64,000 bases of DNA from CAYGDP01 sp964348665 (GCA_964348665.1 CAYGDP010000006.1:1-64000), one strand, 5' to 3'; numbered from the stretch's first letter, positions 40,003-49,972 are shown. Notes: generated from the letters alone by a model not told the origin. A program made the numbers and translations.

Positions 40003-41148
40003 ATGAGATTGGAAAAAATTACGACGTTAACCGCCATTCGCGCGTTTTTCGTCATCCTTTGCGCAGTCGGAGGATGGGCGATGGCGGATTTGTTTGTGAT
40101 CAATGCGCAACCTCCCGTTCCTTACCAATATTGGTACGGCGCGGGGATCGGATTAATTATCGGCGCAGCTATGATCTGGGTGGACAACGCTCTCAAAGGC
40201 GTCTCCCTTCGGGGATTTTCTGCCGCAACCTTCGGGCTAGCCCTCGGCGGGCTCGTCTCGTGGCTGCTCGGTACCTCGCCGCTCCTTTCCTTTATAGGAC
40301 CCAAAAATCTCGACGGAACGCTAACGCAAGAAGCTCAACAAGTTAGGCTCGGCGTTCAAATCGCGCTCTTCTTGGTTTGTGCCTATTTGGGCATGGTGAT
40401 GGCGTTGCGCGGCAAGGATGAATTCAACTTGCTTATCCCCTACGTCAAGTTCACTCCCACCGATACGTTCAACCAACTCCTCGTCGTGGATACGTCCGTC
40501 ATCATTGACGGGCGGATCGCCGACATTTGCGAGACGGGATTTATCGAAGGTACCCTCATTGTTCCTCGCTTCGTCTTGCGCGAGCTGCAATACATCGCGG
40601 ATTCAGCGGATCCACTCAAGCGCGCCCGCGGCCGTCGCGGCCTCGATATGCTCGCGAGAATGCAAAAAAATCAAAAAATCGAGGTCAAAATCCACGAGAA
40701 CGAAGTCCCCGAAGTTAATGACGTGGATGCCAAGCTCGTTCTGCTGGGAAAAATGCTCAACGCCAAGGTGATCACCAACGACTACAACCTCAACAAGATC
40801 GCCGAATTGCAAAAGGTTCACGTTCTTAACATCAACGACCTCGCCAACGCAATCCGCGCCGTCGTTCTGCCCGGAGAAGAGTTGAGTGTACGATTGGTCA
40901 AGGAAGGCAAGGAATCCGACCAAGCAGTCGCGTATCTGCCAGATGGCACCATGATCGTTTGCAATCAAGCCCGTCGTCTCATCGGTCAGCAAGCTCTCAT
41001 CGTCGTGTCTTCCATTCTGCAAACCAGCGCCGGCCGCATGGTCTTTGCTGAATTGAAAAACAACATGGTCTTGCGGACCGACCGCGCCTGGCAGAAACGG
41101 GAAGGTGATCCAGCCGAGCAACCCGCGGAAAATCCTGTAAGCGGGTAG
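40003..41148 (+). CDS. PIN/TRAM-domain membrane protein
   Basis: A 381-residue protein like B. subtilis YacL. Four membrane helices (~1-135) come first, then a PIN nuclease domain with LLVVDTSVIIDGRIADI (first acidic site), DVDAKLVLLGKML and VITNDYNL, and a TRAM domain (GEELSVRLVKEGKESDQAVAYLPDGTMIV). It probably acts on RNA at the membrane. A 5' region of 72 bases separates it from mlaD, and ispD follows. Confidence 0.9.
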   Translation: MRLEKITTLTAIRAFFVILCAVGGWAMADLFVINAQPPVPYQYWYGAGIGLIIGAAMIWVDNALKGVSLRGFSAATFGLALGGLVSWLLGTSPLLSFIGPKNLDGTLTQEAQQVRLGVQIALFLVCAYLGMVMALRGKDEFNLLIPYVKFTPTDTFNQLLVVDTSVIIDGRIADICETGFIEGTLIVPRFVLRELQYIADSADPLKRARGRRGLDMLARMQKNQKIEVKIHENEVPEVNDVDAKLVLLGKMLNAKVITNDYNLNKIAELQKVHVLNINDLANAIRAVVLPGEELSVRLVKEGKESDQAVAYLPDGTMIVCNQARRLIGQQALIVVSSILQTSAGRMVFAELKNNMVLRTDRAWQKREGDPAEQPAENPVSG

Positions 41149-41182
41149 TCGAAAGTCTGCTGCTCGCGATGCTCGACCCACA

Positions 41183-41884
41183 ATGAACTGCGCCGTCATT
41201 GTCGCCGCCGGCCAAAGCAAACGCTTTGGCCGGGACAAACTCTGGTTGCGTTTGGATGGCCTACCGGTCGTCGCGCACACGCTCCATGCATTCCTCCGCT
41301 GCCGTTTCCTTCATCATGTCGTTTTGGTGGTCAATGCTAAGCGGCGAGAACGATTCGCGCGCCTGCTTCGCACCCCTCGTTTCGCAAAGCATTCGTCTCG
41401 AATCACAATCACAGTCGGCGGTGCCGAACGCCAGGACTCGGTCTGGCATGGCATCCAGGCCTGCCCGCCTAGGACGACTATCATTGCCATCCACGATGCT
41501 GCGCGCCCTTGCGTGACTCCCGCGCTCATCCATCGCACCATCGCAGCCGCCAAAAAATACGGCGCCGCCATCGCTGCCGCTCCCATCGCGGACACGATCA
41601 AGGAATCCACCGCCGACGGGACCATCAATCGAACCATTCCACGAGATCAACTCTGGGGCGCCCAAACGCCACAAACCTTTCGCGCGGATGTGATTCGCCG
41701 CGCGTATTCTCGCGTGATCGCCCAGAGACTTCGGGTCACCGACGATGCCGCCGCCGTCGAACTGTTCGGCCACCCAGTCCGTTTGGTTTCCAGTGACTCT
41801 ACCAACCTGAAAATCACGCGCCCTGCCGACCTCGGTCTTGCCGAATACCGATTGTCGGCAATTCGGAAGGCAACCCAACCCTAG
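41183..41884 (+). CDS. ispD: 2-C-methyl-D-erythritol 4-phosphate cytidylyltransferase
   Basis: A 233-residue enzyme of the MEP isoprenoid pathway that forms CDP-ME. The signature VIVAAGQSKRFGRDK (CTP-binding), HDAARPCVTP and RDQLWGAQTPQTF are all present. The linkage to a YacL-like PIN-TRAM gene is also seen in Firmicutes. Confidence 0.95.
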   Translation: MNCAVIVAAGQSKRFGRDKLWLRLDGLPVVAHTLHAFLRCRFLHHVVLVVNAKRRERFARLLRTPRFAKHSSRITITVGGAERQDSVWHGIQACPPRTTIIAIHDAARPCVTPALIHRTIAAAKKYGAAIAAAPIADTIKESTADGTINRTIPRDQLWGAQTPQTFRADVIRRAYSRVIAQRLRVTDDAAAVELFGHPVRLVSSDSTNLKITRPADLGLAEYRLSAIRKATQP

Positions 41885-41961
41885 CCGAACCATTTCTGCG
41901 AATGCTCGGGTAGCGGAATTAATCGCTTCCCGTATTCCATTTTACGATTTACCCTCTGCCC

Positions 41962-44580
41962 GTGACTTCTCGTGACTGGCAGTTGCACTTTCGCAAGCAG
42001 TTTCGCGCCAAACGTGTGCTGGCCGATATCGAGGCGGTTTGGACCGAAGCGCAATGGAACTCATCCGTTCGACTTGCAGCGCTGATGAAGGTTGTCGCAA
42101 AGCGGATGCGTCAGGCAGGCTTGTGCGATGTCGAGATCATCGAGTTTTCTTCCGACGGCAGGCGACACTACGGCGGCTGGAAAATGCCATTGGCTTGGAG
42201 TCCGCGCGCCGCCGCGCTCGAAGTTTTGTCGTCCAATATTCAACTGGCCAACTACCGAGTCACTCCCAATAATCTTATGCTCTACAGCGCATCGACGCCA
42301 AAACGAGGAGTCGAAGCCGACCTGGTTCTGTGCCCCTATCCTTTACGGCAAGAATCACTGGCAACAGTACGAGGCAAGATAGCGTTTGTGGACAAGTTGC
42401 CGAATGGTTTGGAGGCGACTCGCGCGCTGCGCCGGGCCGGAGCACTGGGGGTTGTCACCGACAATATCCAACCCATCCCCGGCGTAAAGGAAGGGAGTTA
42501 TCTTGATGATGCGGTTGCATTTTACAATTATTCGTGGCCGCCTTGGAGCGTGCCGGCGCGCGACCGCGGTTTTGGTTTTTGCATCTCACCGCGCCTCGGC
42601 CGGGATTTACGCGACTTCCTTGCGCGCGGTCCTGTGCGAGTACTAGCGTTTGTTGATGCAAACTTGAATCGCGGCACATTGCCGTTGGTCACCGGACGAT
42701 TACCCGGCGCAAGCGGACGAGATATCATTCTAACCGGTCACATTGACGAGCCGGGGGCGAATGACAACGCGAGCGGACCGATGATGGCGTTGGAAATCGC
42801 CCGGGTCATTCGGAAGATACTGTTCCACACGCCGCACCATGGACTTCGTCTTGTGTTCTCCGCCGAGGCGAGGGGCCTGCAAGCATTGGTCAACGAACGC
42901 CGTGACCTCATTCGAAATGGGATTTTGGCGTTGAACCTGGATATGCTCGGTAGTGATCAGAATGAGGCGCGTGCTCAACTATCGGTGGTTGATAACTTTC
43001 CCGCGCTGCCAGACCCGACGCTGCCGTTTTTACTGCGTGAGATTTCGAGATCGAAAACGATTCGATGGCGGCGACAAGACTACGAGCTGAACGACAACAT
43101 TCTTGGCGAACCGCTCCTCGGTATCCCCACCATCCAGCTTCATCAAGCGCCCGACGCTACCTATCACACCAGTCTCGACACACCGGATCGAATTTCCACT
43201 CCGGCAATGGCTCGGCTCGGGTCAATTCTCGGCGCTCACGTGGCATTTCTTGCTTGCGCGGGACCGCGCGAAATCATGGAGATGGCGAATGCTATTGTGG
43301 AGTCGGACTTGCCGAACGAGAGAGAGCGTCTCGACGGTTTGCTCCGATTGTTGCCACAGGACAATTTCCTTCCCGCGGTGGATTGCGTTCGGTCCGGCGC
43401 GATCCAACTTCGGCAAGATGGTCTAACGCAATCCGAGGCGACACGGGAGGCAATCGCCCGGCTCAAGCAAAAAAGCGATCCCCCTGCCGCAAGTGTTGGC
43501 GCTGTGATGCGTGGACAGAAGTATCGATTCCACACCTTGCAAGGTGTGGTGCCGCAGAAAATCTTTTTTGGTTATCTGGGAGGGGAGGATCTTACTGAAG
43601 CAGAACGGCGGCGATTGCGCCGGGAATGTGGCGTTACGTTCGGATGGGGCGCTACGAAGTGGTTGCAGTGGGCGCTCTTTTGGAGCAATGGGAAACGGAC
43701 ACTGGCCGAGATTTTAGCGCAGTTACACGGAGCGGGCTGCGAAGTCTCCGGCGGAGAATTACTTGCCGCGTTTCGATGGCTGCTTCGCAAGGGGTATGTG
43801 AAATTCCGGCCGGTTATTGCCGAGCGCGATCTGATACGCGCTTTGCGTCGAGTCGGTGTGCGTCGCGGTTCGAAATTGATTGCCCATTGTTCCCTAAGTC
43901 AATTTGGCTACATCCAAGGCGGCGCAAAGACTATGATTCGGGCGCTGGTTTCCGCATTGGGTAGGCAGGGGACGTTGTGCATGCCAACCCACAGTCTCAA
44001 CTGGTTGGGAAAAAAGCCGTATCACCCGAAAACATCCCCGTCGGTTGTCGGGGCGGTATCGGACTGTTTCCGCCAGCAGTCAGGTGTGGTACGAAGCAAC
44101 CATCCCACGCACTCGGTCGGAGCACGAGGGCCGATGGCGCGTGAACTGGTTGCGGGACATGATGGTCGAGTTGCGCCGCAGAGTCGCGATGGGTTTTGGG
44201 GAAAATTTGTCGTGGCGGACGGTTGGGTCCTGCTGATGTCGCCGCTTCGCTCGAACACATTGATGCATGCCGCCGAACTTTGGAGTGGAGTGCCCATGCC
44301 GGATATCGTGGTTCCACTTCGAACGGGAAAGCGAATCCGCCGGATCATTCTGCCAAATGCGCCTTGGCACACAAATTATTTTGACAGAATTTATCGAGCG
44401 CTTCGGCGGGTGCAAAGGATTCGTTCTGTGCGACTGGGCGAGAGCCGTATTTATCTCATGCGGGCTCGAGATGTGATGGAGGTGGCAATGCGCGTTTTGC
44501 GGCGGGATCTGCTTGTTGTGACGGTCAAAGGCTGCCATTGTGCGTTCTGTCGACACATTCGCCAAGCGCGTCATTCGTAG
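41962..44580 (+). CDS. Fusion of an M28-type peptidase and an AAC(3)-like acetyltransferase
   Basis: An 872-residue protein from a GTG start. Residues ~1-430 are an aminopeptidase-like module with a PA-type insert (GKIAFVDKL, ARALRRAGALGVVTDN) and metal motifs ILTGHIDEPGANDNASG, VFSAEARGLQ and YHTSLDTPD. Residues ~540-620 form a small helical domain. Residues ~620-850 match aminoglycoside 3-N-acetyltransferases: VGVRRGSKLIAHCSLSQFG, GTLCMPTHSLNW, and SNHPTHSVGARG. The natural substrate is unlikely to be a drug. In genomes of this type AAC(3)-like domains often occur in sugar or antibiotic-like metabolite clusters. Confidence 0.85.
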   Translation: MTSRDWQLHFRKQFRAKRVLADIEAVWTEAQWNSSVRLAALMKVVAKRMRQAGLCDVEIIEFSSDGRRHYGGWKMPLAWSPRAAALEVLSSNIQLANYRVTPNNLMLYSASTPKRGVEADLVLCPYPLRQESLATVRGKIAFVDKLPNGLEATRALRRAGALGVVTDNIQPIPGVKEGSYLDDAVAFYNYSWPPWSVPARDRGFGFCISPRLGRDLRDFLARGPVRVLAFVDANLNRGTLPLVTGRLPGASGRDIILTGHIDEPGANDNASGPMMALEIARVIRKILFHTPHHGLRLVFSAEARGLQALVNERRDLIRNGILALNLDMLGSDQNEARAQLSVVDNFPALPDPTLPFLLREISRSKTIRWRRQDYELNDNILGEPLLGIPTIQLHQAPDATYHTSLDTPDRISTPAMARLGSILGAHVAFLACAGPREIMEMANAIVESDLPNERERLDGLLRLLPQDNFLPAVDCVRSGAIQLRQDGLTQSEATREAIARLKQKSDPPAASVGAVMRGQKYRFHTLQGVVPQKIFFGYLGGEDLTEAERRRLRRECGVTFGWGATKWLQWALFWSNGKRTLAEILAQLHGAGCEVSGGELLAAFRWLLRKGYVKFRPVIAERDLIRALRRVGVRRGSKLIAHCSLSQFGYIQGGAKTMIRALVSALGRQGTLCMPTHSLNWLGKKPYHPKTSPSVVGAVSDCFRQQSGVVRSNHPTHSVGARGPMARELVAGHDGRVAPQSRDGFWGKFVVADGWVLLMSPLRSNTLMHAAELWSGVPMPDIVVPLRTGKRIRRIILPNAPWHTNYFDRIYRALRRVQRIRSVRLGESRIYLMRARDVMEVAMRVLRRDLLVVTVKGCHCAFCRHIRQARHS

Positions 44581-45155
44581 ATGTCCACGAGGAAAACGAT
44601 GGCTTCGCCACGACCGACATTCACAATCGCATGGGGTACGTCCGCGCGATAACTGGCTGAATCACCTTCGCCTAAGATTTCGCTGTCGCCCGCCGATTCG
44701 ACCCGGACCCGGCCCTTTTCAACGGCAAGGAACTCACGCGTTCCGCGGAAGTGCGGAGCACTGCGCAAGGCGCCATTCATCAGCAACCGCACTTCGTAAA
44801 ACTCGAAATCCTTTTCCATATGGAGCGGCGAAAGCGTACGAATCTGACAATGCCGATCGGAGCGAAAAATATGCGCACGGTCGCTTGCGCGGATGACCTG
44901 TACGGTTGCCGTCGCGCTAGGCATCTCGACTAGCTCGGCCAACGTCAGTCCAAACGCACTCGCAATGCGCATCGTAACTACCAATGTCGGATTGGCTTGG
45001 TTTCGCTCGATTTGGCTGAGCATCGATCGACTAACCCCACTGGCGCGCGCCAGCGCTTCCAGCGACCAGCCTCGCTCGGCGCGGAGTTTTTTGACGCGGC
45101 CACCGAGCTGGCGAGAAGGTGCTTCGCTGCGGTCGGAAGTAGGCGGACGTTTCAT
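44571..45155 (-). CDS. XRE-family regulator with C-terminal cupin
   Basis: A 194-residue regulator. An N-terminal helix-turn-helix (GGRVKKLRAERGWSLEALA, SRSMLSQIERNQANPTL) is followed by a cupin domain (~100-190) with HFRGTREFLAVEKGRVRV and SYRADVPHAIVN. This layout binds a small ligand and controls neighbouring genes. The ATG at 45155 is used, as the upstream frame overlaps the divergent EEP gene. It converges on the peptidase-AAC(3) gene with a 10-base overlap. Confidence 0.9.
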   Translation of the reverse strand: MKRPPTSDRSEAPSRQLGGRVKKLRAERGWSLEALARASGVSRSMLSQIERNQANPTLVVTMRIASAFGLTLAELVEMPSATATVQVIRASDRAHIFRSDRHCQIRTLSPLHMEKDFEFYEVRLLMNGALRSAPHFRGTREFLAVEKGRVRVESAGDSEILGEGDSASYRADVPHAIVNVGRGEAIVFLVDIYE

Positions 45156-45220
45156 CAGTCGTTCAATATAAAGGAAAAACATCTTGCATCTTGGAGAAGC
45201 CTTGCTTAGATTCAGTCCCC

Positions 45221-46060
45221 ATGAGACGAAGAGCATGGATATCTTGCCCTCCTTGGCCCGCGCGCGCAAGGTTTTTTCTGCGTGCGATTCATCTGGCCTT
45301 GCTTGTGGGGATGGCAGTCGCGACACGAGCAGAGGAAAAAACCGCAGTAACATTGCGCATTCTAAGCTACAATATCCGTCGTGGGATTGGGATGGATGAA
45401 ACGATGGATTTGGAGCGAACCGCCAAGTTCATCCGCGGGCTAGACGTGGATTTTGCAGGATTATCGGAGGTGGACGCGCACACAAAGAGATCGGCAGATG
45501 TCAATCAAGCGATGCGACTTGGCGAGTTGACGGGCTTGCACGCTGTTTTCGGCAAGGCGATGCCATACGACGGCGGTTACTATGGCGAAGCGATCCTTTC
45601 CAGGCGGCCGTTTGAAAAGATTGTCGCCCATCCTCTTCCTGCCAGTGGACGGCATGAACCACGGGTTTTGATGGAAGCACATTCCGTCACGCTGAATGAT
45701 AAAGGTCTGCGCGCGGTTTTTTTTGACACACACTTGGATCACGAAACCTCGGCTGAGCGGTTGTCGCAAGTGCGTGAGATCAACCGTATCGCTTCGATCG
45801 TAAACGCTCCGCTCATGATTTTGGTCGGCGATTTTAACGACTCACCGGATAACGAGTCGATACGAGAGATTCGGAAATTGTGGACGGATGCGGGTCCGGA
45901 ACCCGGGCGGCTTACCTGGCCGGCGGACAAACCGACGGAACGCATCGATTATATTTTTTACCGCTCGACGGTGGGCATGAAAGTTACGAAGGCGGAAGTG
46001 TTGGATGAACCGCTGGTATCCGACCATCGACCGGTATTCGCGGTCATCGAAATCCCATGA
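45221..46060 (+). CDS. Endonuclease/exonuclease/phosphatase family protein
   Basis: A 279-residue EEP-fold protein with an N-terminal membrane or signal segment (FFLRAIHLALLVGMAVAT). The fold signatures are RILSYNIRRGIG, AGLSEVDAHTKRS (catalytic glutamate), FFDTHLDHET, LVGDFNDSPDN and SDHRPVFAVI. Members act on phosphodiesters, inositol phosphates or sphingolipids. The export signal argues against DNA repair. It overlaps tdh by 4 bases. Confidence 0.88.
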   Translation: MRRRAWISCPPWPARARFFLRAIHLALLVGMAVATRAEEKTAVTLRILSYNIRRGIGMDETMDLERTAKFIRGLDVDFAGLSEVDAHTKRSADVNQAMRLGELTGLHAVFGKAMPYDGGYYGEAILSRRPFEKIVAHPLPASGRHEPRVLMEAHSVTLNDKGLRAVFFDTHLDHETSAERLSQVREINRIASIVNAPLMILVGDFNDSPDNESIREIRKLWTDAGPEPGRLTWPADKPTERIDYIFYRSTVGMKVTKAEVLDEPLVSDHRPVFAVIEIP

Positions 46061-47091
46061 AAGCATTGGTCAAAAGCAAAGCAATGGCTGGGTTGTGGCT
46101 AGAAGACGTATCCCAGCCAACGATCGGCATCAATGATGTGCTGATTAAAGTGCATCGCACCGGCATTTGCGGCACGGACTTGCACATCTATCAATGGGAC
46201 GCTTGGGCGCAGAAAACCATTCCCGTGCCGCTGGTCGTCGGACACGAGTTTGTCGGTGAGATCGTCGAGGTCGGCTCGAATGTGTCGGATTTTCATACAG
46301 GGCAAATCGTCAGTGGCGAAGGTCACGTCGTTTGCGGTCGCTGCCGGAATTGCCTGGCCGGGCGACGCCACCTTTGCGCGGACACTAAGGGAGTGGGGGT
46401 CAATCGTCCCGGTGCGTTTTCCGAGTATCTGGCGTTGCCCATGAGTAACGTGTGGGTGCATCCCGACGGGATGGATAAAGACGTCGCAGCGATTTTCGAT
46501 CCGTTCGGCAATGCTGTCCATACGGCTCTGTCGTTTCCCGTTCTCGGTGAGGATGTGTTGGTTACGGGCGCAGGCCCGATCGGAATCATGGGAGCCGAGG
46601 TTGCGAGACACGCCGGGGCGCGCTATGTGGTCATCACAGACCCAAACCCGTATCGTCTCGATCTGGCACGAAAGATGGGCGTTACTCTTGCCGTGAATCC
46701 GAAGGAGCACAAGCTCAAGGACGTGCAAAAGCAACTCGGTATGCACGAAGGATTCGATGTCGGTCTCGAAATGTCGGGCAACGCTGGGGCGTTCCGTGAA
46801 ATGCTGGCGAACATGGCGCATGGCGGCAAGATCGCGATGCTGGGAATCCCGCCGGGTGGCGAGATGGCGATTGACTGGAACACGGTCATCTTCAACATGC
46901 TCACCATCAAAGGCATTTATGGACGCGAGATGTACGAGACCTGGTACAAGATGACCGTCATGTTGCAGAGTGGCCTCGACATCAAGCCGGTGATCACGCA
47001 TCGGTTCCATTACACGGAATTCGAAAAGGGGTTCGACGCAATGCTGTCAGGCAACTGCGGCAAAGTCGTGCTAAGTTGGCACGAGGGATAA
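46057..47091 (+). CDS. tdh: L-threonine 3-dehydrogenase
   Basis: A 344-residue zinc alcohol-dehydrogenase family enzyme that oxidises L-threonine to 2-amino-3-oxobutanoate with NAD+. GICGTDLHIYQWD (catalytic zinc cysteine), GHEFVGEI, and the structural zinc cysteines in CGRCRNCLAGRRHLC are present, with VTGAGPIGIMGAEVARH for NAD. The next enzyme of the pathway, Kbl, is at 60004. Confidence 0.95.
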   Translation: MKALVKSKAMAGLWLEDVSQPTIGINDVLIKVHRTGICGTDLHIYQWDAWAQKTIPVPLVVGHEFVGEIVEVGSNVSDFHTGQIVSGEGHVVCGRCRNCLAGRRHLCADTKGVGVNRPGAFSEYLALPMSNVWVHPDGMDKDVAAIFDPFGNAVHTALSFPVLGEDVLVTGAGPIGIMGAEVARHAGARYVVITDPNPYRLDLARKMGVTLAVNPKEHKLKDVQKQLGMHEGFDVGLEMSGNAGAFREMLANMAHGGKIAMLGIPPGGEMAIDWNTVIFNMLTIKGIYGREMYETWYKMTVMLQSGLDIKPVITHRFHYTEFEKGFDAMLSGNCGKVVLSWHEG

Positions 47092-47094
47092 ACC

Positions 47095-47628
47095 ATGCGC
47101 ATCTTTTTCGTTGTGATCTCCTTCTTCCTAGTGCTCGTTGGTGTAACGTGTGGAGAAGAGCCAAGACCTGTCCCGCTAACCCGTGAACAACTGGAAAACG
47201 CCGAATATCCCATCGAGGGAGTTGATGGCCGCCCTATTCGACTTCAAAATGGGATCTATCGGCAAAAATATGATCCTACAGCCGCCAGCGAAATGGTAGT
47301 GCAACTGTCGGAATCGGTCGGCGGCGATTTGGACGGCGATGGTGTGCCAGATGCCGTGGTGGTTCTGGTTAGCGACGGTGGTGGTTCGGGAATCTTTTAT
47401 GACTTAATTGCCGTCCGCAACAGCAACGGCCAACCGAAGGCAACGGCCTTAGTATCACTCGGCGATCGCGCGCGCGTCATCGGTTTAAAAGTGGTCAAAG
47501 TTCAAGTTGAAGTCCTAATCCATATTCGAGGCGAGGGCGACCCGCTCAGTGAGCGGACTAAACTTGAGGCGATGATCTATAGACTTGATGGTGACCAATG
47601 GAAACAAATCCCCCTGAAGGCAAAATGA
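47095..47628 (+). CDS. Secreted protein with calcium-loop-like motif
   Basis: A 177-residue protein with a signal peptide (FFVVISFFLVLVGVTC). A region GGDLDGDGVPDAVVVLVSDGG resembles FG-GAP/dockerin-type calcium loops. It starts 3 bases after tdh and overlaps the next gene by 4 bases. The function is unknown. Confidence 0.68.
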   Translation: MRIFFVVISFFLVLVGVTCGEEPRPVPLTREQLENAEYPIEGVDGRPIRLQNGIYRQKYDPTAASEMVVQLSESVGGDLDGDGVPDAVVVLVSDGGGSGIFYDLIAVRNSNGQPKATALVSLGDRARVIGLKVVKVQVEVLIHIRGEGDPLSERTKLEAMIYRLDGDQWKQIPLKAK

Positions 47629-48527
47629 TCCGACTTACTTCCACCTTCTTCATCATTTTTTCCGCCTTCGCCGCGGATGCCGACGAAAGCGCAACACCAG
47701 TCCCCAAACTTCCACCCTTGCCTTGGCATGTTGCCGATGTTTGGTGGGAGCTCGAGTCGCCGACACCGCATTTTGAGTCGCTTGACATCGATGTAACCAT
47801 TGATCGTGATGTGCCTTCCACCGTCAATCTCTACATCGCTCCTTGCGGTCTCGGCGAGCTAGGCGGCATTAGTTTCTACGGCGGTCTTCAGACCAACGCC
47901 AATGGTTGGCCATCCAAGGACCAACACGAACGGCGTTTTATCGGCAAGGGCGGCATCTTCTCTCGTTGGGGAAAAGGCAAACTCTCGGTCGCGCAAGCAC
48001 GCGGCGCATCAGACACACATTTCGAGGCGGCTGACTACGAAGGGGATTTTGTCAGCGTCCGGCGCGCGTTCGCTTGGATAAAGGGCAGCTATACCTGGAG
48101 TCTTCGAGCCGACGATACGGAAACCGTAAATGGAAAAGATTATACGTGGATCAGTTGTACTATTACTGCCCGTCGTACGGGTCTAACCCGCTACGTTGGC
48201 GCGCTTCGGTTCGAGGGGAAAGACCTAACCTTCTGGGGGCGCCACGCCGCGTTTGTGGAGGTCTATTCCACAGAACAGATACCCTACAGTGAGATCCCGG
48301 CTGTGAAAGTGACCTTTGGCTATCCTCGTGTGAATGGCCAGCCGCCTAAACTAAAAACTGCCCGCGTGATTCATCCCAATCCCCGAAAACGAGGCGGCTC
48401 ACCGGACTGCGCAACCGCTGCCGCTGACGGGTCGAATGTCATAGTTACAGTTGGACCGATTTTCGAGCGCGACGAAAAGAGCCGACAACACGCGCTCGAC
48501 CTTAAAGAACCAATGCCTAATCATTGA
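47625..48527 (+). CDS. Secreted protein of unknown function
   Basis: A 300-residue protein with a signal peptide (MIRLTSTFFIIFSAFAADA) and a beta-rich domain containing CGLGELGGISFYGGLQTN and FIGKGGIFSRWGKGK. The pattern resembles DUF3472-like domains of glycan-associated proteins, but I would not assign it. It is translationally coupled on both sides. Confidence 0.65.
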   Translation: MIRLTSTFFIIFSAFAADADESATPVPKLPPLPWHVADVWWELESPTPHFESLDIDVTIDRDVPSTVNLYIAPCGLGELGGISFYGGLQTNANGWPSKDQHERRFIGKGGIFSRWGKGKLSVAQARGASDTHFEAADYEGDFVSVRRAFAWIKGSYTWSLRADDTETVNGKDYTWISCTITARRTGLTRYVGALRFEGKDLTFWGRHAAFVEVYSTEQIPYSEIPAVKVTFGYPRVNGQPPKLKTARVIHPNPRKRGGSPDCATAAADGSNVIVTVGPIFERDEKSRQHALDLKEPMPNH

Positions 48528-48541
48528 TCCGATTTATCACC

Positions 48542-49972
48542 ATGAAAACCATTATCGTATCCATCACGATATTCCTCCTAACCGTCATGAATTTGGTTGC
48601 CGACTACGCCGTTATCGTATCGGAGAAGGCAAATGCCGATCCCGATTGGAAACGGGTTGCCGAGGCACTTCGTAAAAAACATTCCGCGACCGTGATCACC
48701 TACACCTCGAATGTAATCGAAGCGCTGCCAAAACTGCGCGAGCAATTCCCGCGCTACGCCTGCTTTGTGGCCACGCCCGCCGAAGCGGGACGCGAGTTTG
48801 TCGCGGACGTGCATCGTCTCACGCGCCGCCTTGATGATGATCCTTACACGGACGTTTTTTGGGGCATCCTAACCGGGTATGATGCAACAGCTGCTTTGCG
48901 CATTGTCAATGAACACAAGCCGTTGACGGTTCGCACAGCGGCCGCTGGAACTAACATCCCGCTTGATTTTTTCGAGGAAGGTATTTGGTGCGACGAAGGT
49001 AGGCAAAGCCACGGCGTCCGCAAAGAAAAAAACGCTCGCCCCGTTGACGTAAGCGTGCCGCCGGACACGACTTCGTTGCTTGCTCGATCGTTGAGCGAAT
49101 CTCAAACTGACCTTTTCGTAACCAGCGGTCACGCGACGGAGCGGGACTGGCAGATTGGCTACAGCTATCGAAACGGCCAGTTCCGCTGTGAGAATGGCTC
49201 GCTCTACGGTCTCGACACTCGCGGGCAAAAAACGGTCATCCAATCAGCCAATCCTAAAGTCTATTTACCTGTCGGGAATTGCCTGATGGGACACGTGGAC
49301 GGGCGCGACGCAATGGCGGTGGCTTTCATGAATAGCGGCGGGGTCAACCAAATGATTGGTTACACGGTCAACACCTGGTACGGCTATAGTGGCTGGGGGG
49401 TTCTGGATTATTTCGTCGAACAGCCCGGTCGCTATACGCTCTCGGAGGCATTTTTTGCCAACCACACAGCCCTCTTGCATCGTCTCAGCGAATATTTTCC
49501 TGACCTGCTCCGCGTCGAGTTCCCGATTAACAATATGCAGCCGTTCCCGCGCGTCACCCCCCAACTCACCGACGCCGCACGCGCGGCGGGTCTCCGAGCA
49601 CAAGACGGAATCGGTTTGCTCTACGATCGTGATGTCGTCGCATTTTACGGCGATCCCGCATGGGAAGCGCGGCTCGCCAAACAAGATTTACCGTGGGAAC
49701 AAACGCTCATCGAAACACACGGCAACTTTACATTTGAAGTGAAACCACTGCTTGGCGAAAAGAGTTTCGGCCTAACTAACGGCAATGGATCGCAACGTGG
49801 GAACCGCCCCTTTATCCATTTTTTTCCCCGCCGCCTTCGCGATTTCCAAATCACAGAGGGCGAGGACCTGCGTCCTGTCCTCACCGACGATTTTATCCTT
49901 GTTCCACGCCCAACGGGATTGGACGGAACAAAACCATTGCGGGTAGTCTTTCGCGCTCAAAAGGGAAAGTAA
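48542..49972 (+). CDS. Secreted clostripain/gingipain-like (C25-type) protein
   Basis: About 476 residues with a signal peptide (MKTIIVSITIFLLTVMNLVA). Residues ~15-120 form a Rossmann-like pre-domain (YAVIVSEKANADPDW). A caspase-type core follows with LFVTSGHATERDW (candidate catalytic histidine) and LPVGNCLMGHVDGRDAMA (candidate cysteine), then GGVNQMIGYTVNTWYGYSGW. This His-Cys order fits peptidase family C25 or the wider caspase-like clan. It is coupled to the two secreted proteins before it and touches the aminotransferase gene. Confidence 0.62.
   Translation: MKTIIVSITIFLLTVMNLVADYAVIVSEKANADPDWKRVAEALRKKHSATVITYTSNVIEALPKLREQFPRYACFVATPAEAGREFVADVHRLTRRLDDDPYTDVFWGILTGYDATAALRIVNEHKPLTVRTAAAGTNIPLDFFEEGIWCDEGRQSHGVRKEKNARPVDVSVPPDTTSLLARSLSESQTDLFVTSGHATERDWQIGYSYRNGQFRCENGSLYGLDTRGQKTVIQSANPKVYLPVGNCLMGHVDGRDAMAVAFMNSGGVNQMIGYTVNTWYGYSGWGVLDYFVEQPGRYTLSEAFFANHTALLHRLSEYFPDLLRVEFPINNMQPFPRVTPQLTDAARAAGLRAQDGIGLLYDRDVVAFYGDPAWEARLAKQDLPWEQTLIETHGNFTFEVKPLLGEKSFGLTNGNGSQRGNRPFIHFFPRRLRDFQITEGEDLRPVLTDDFILVPRPTGLDGTKPLRVVFRAQKGK

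Noticed and set aside
41962..44580. Aminoglycoside resistance gene
   Set aside because: The AAC(3)-like domain is only the last third of a large peptidase fusion on an apparently chromosomal locus. Drug resistance cannot be inferred.
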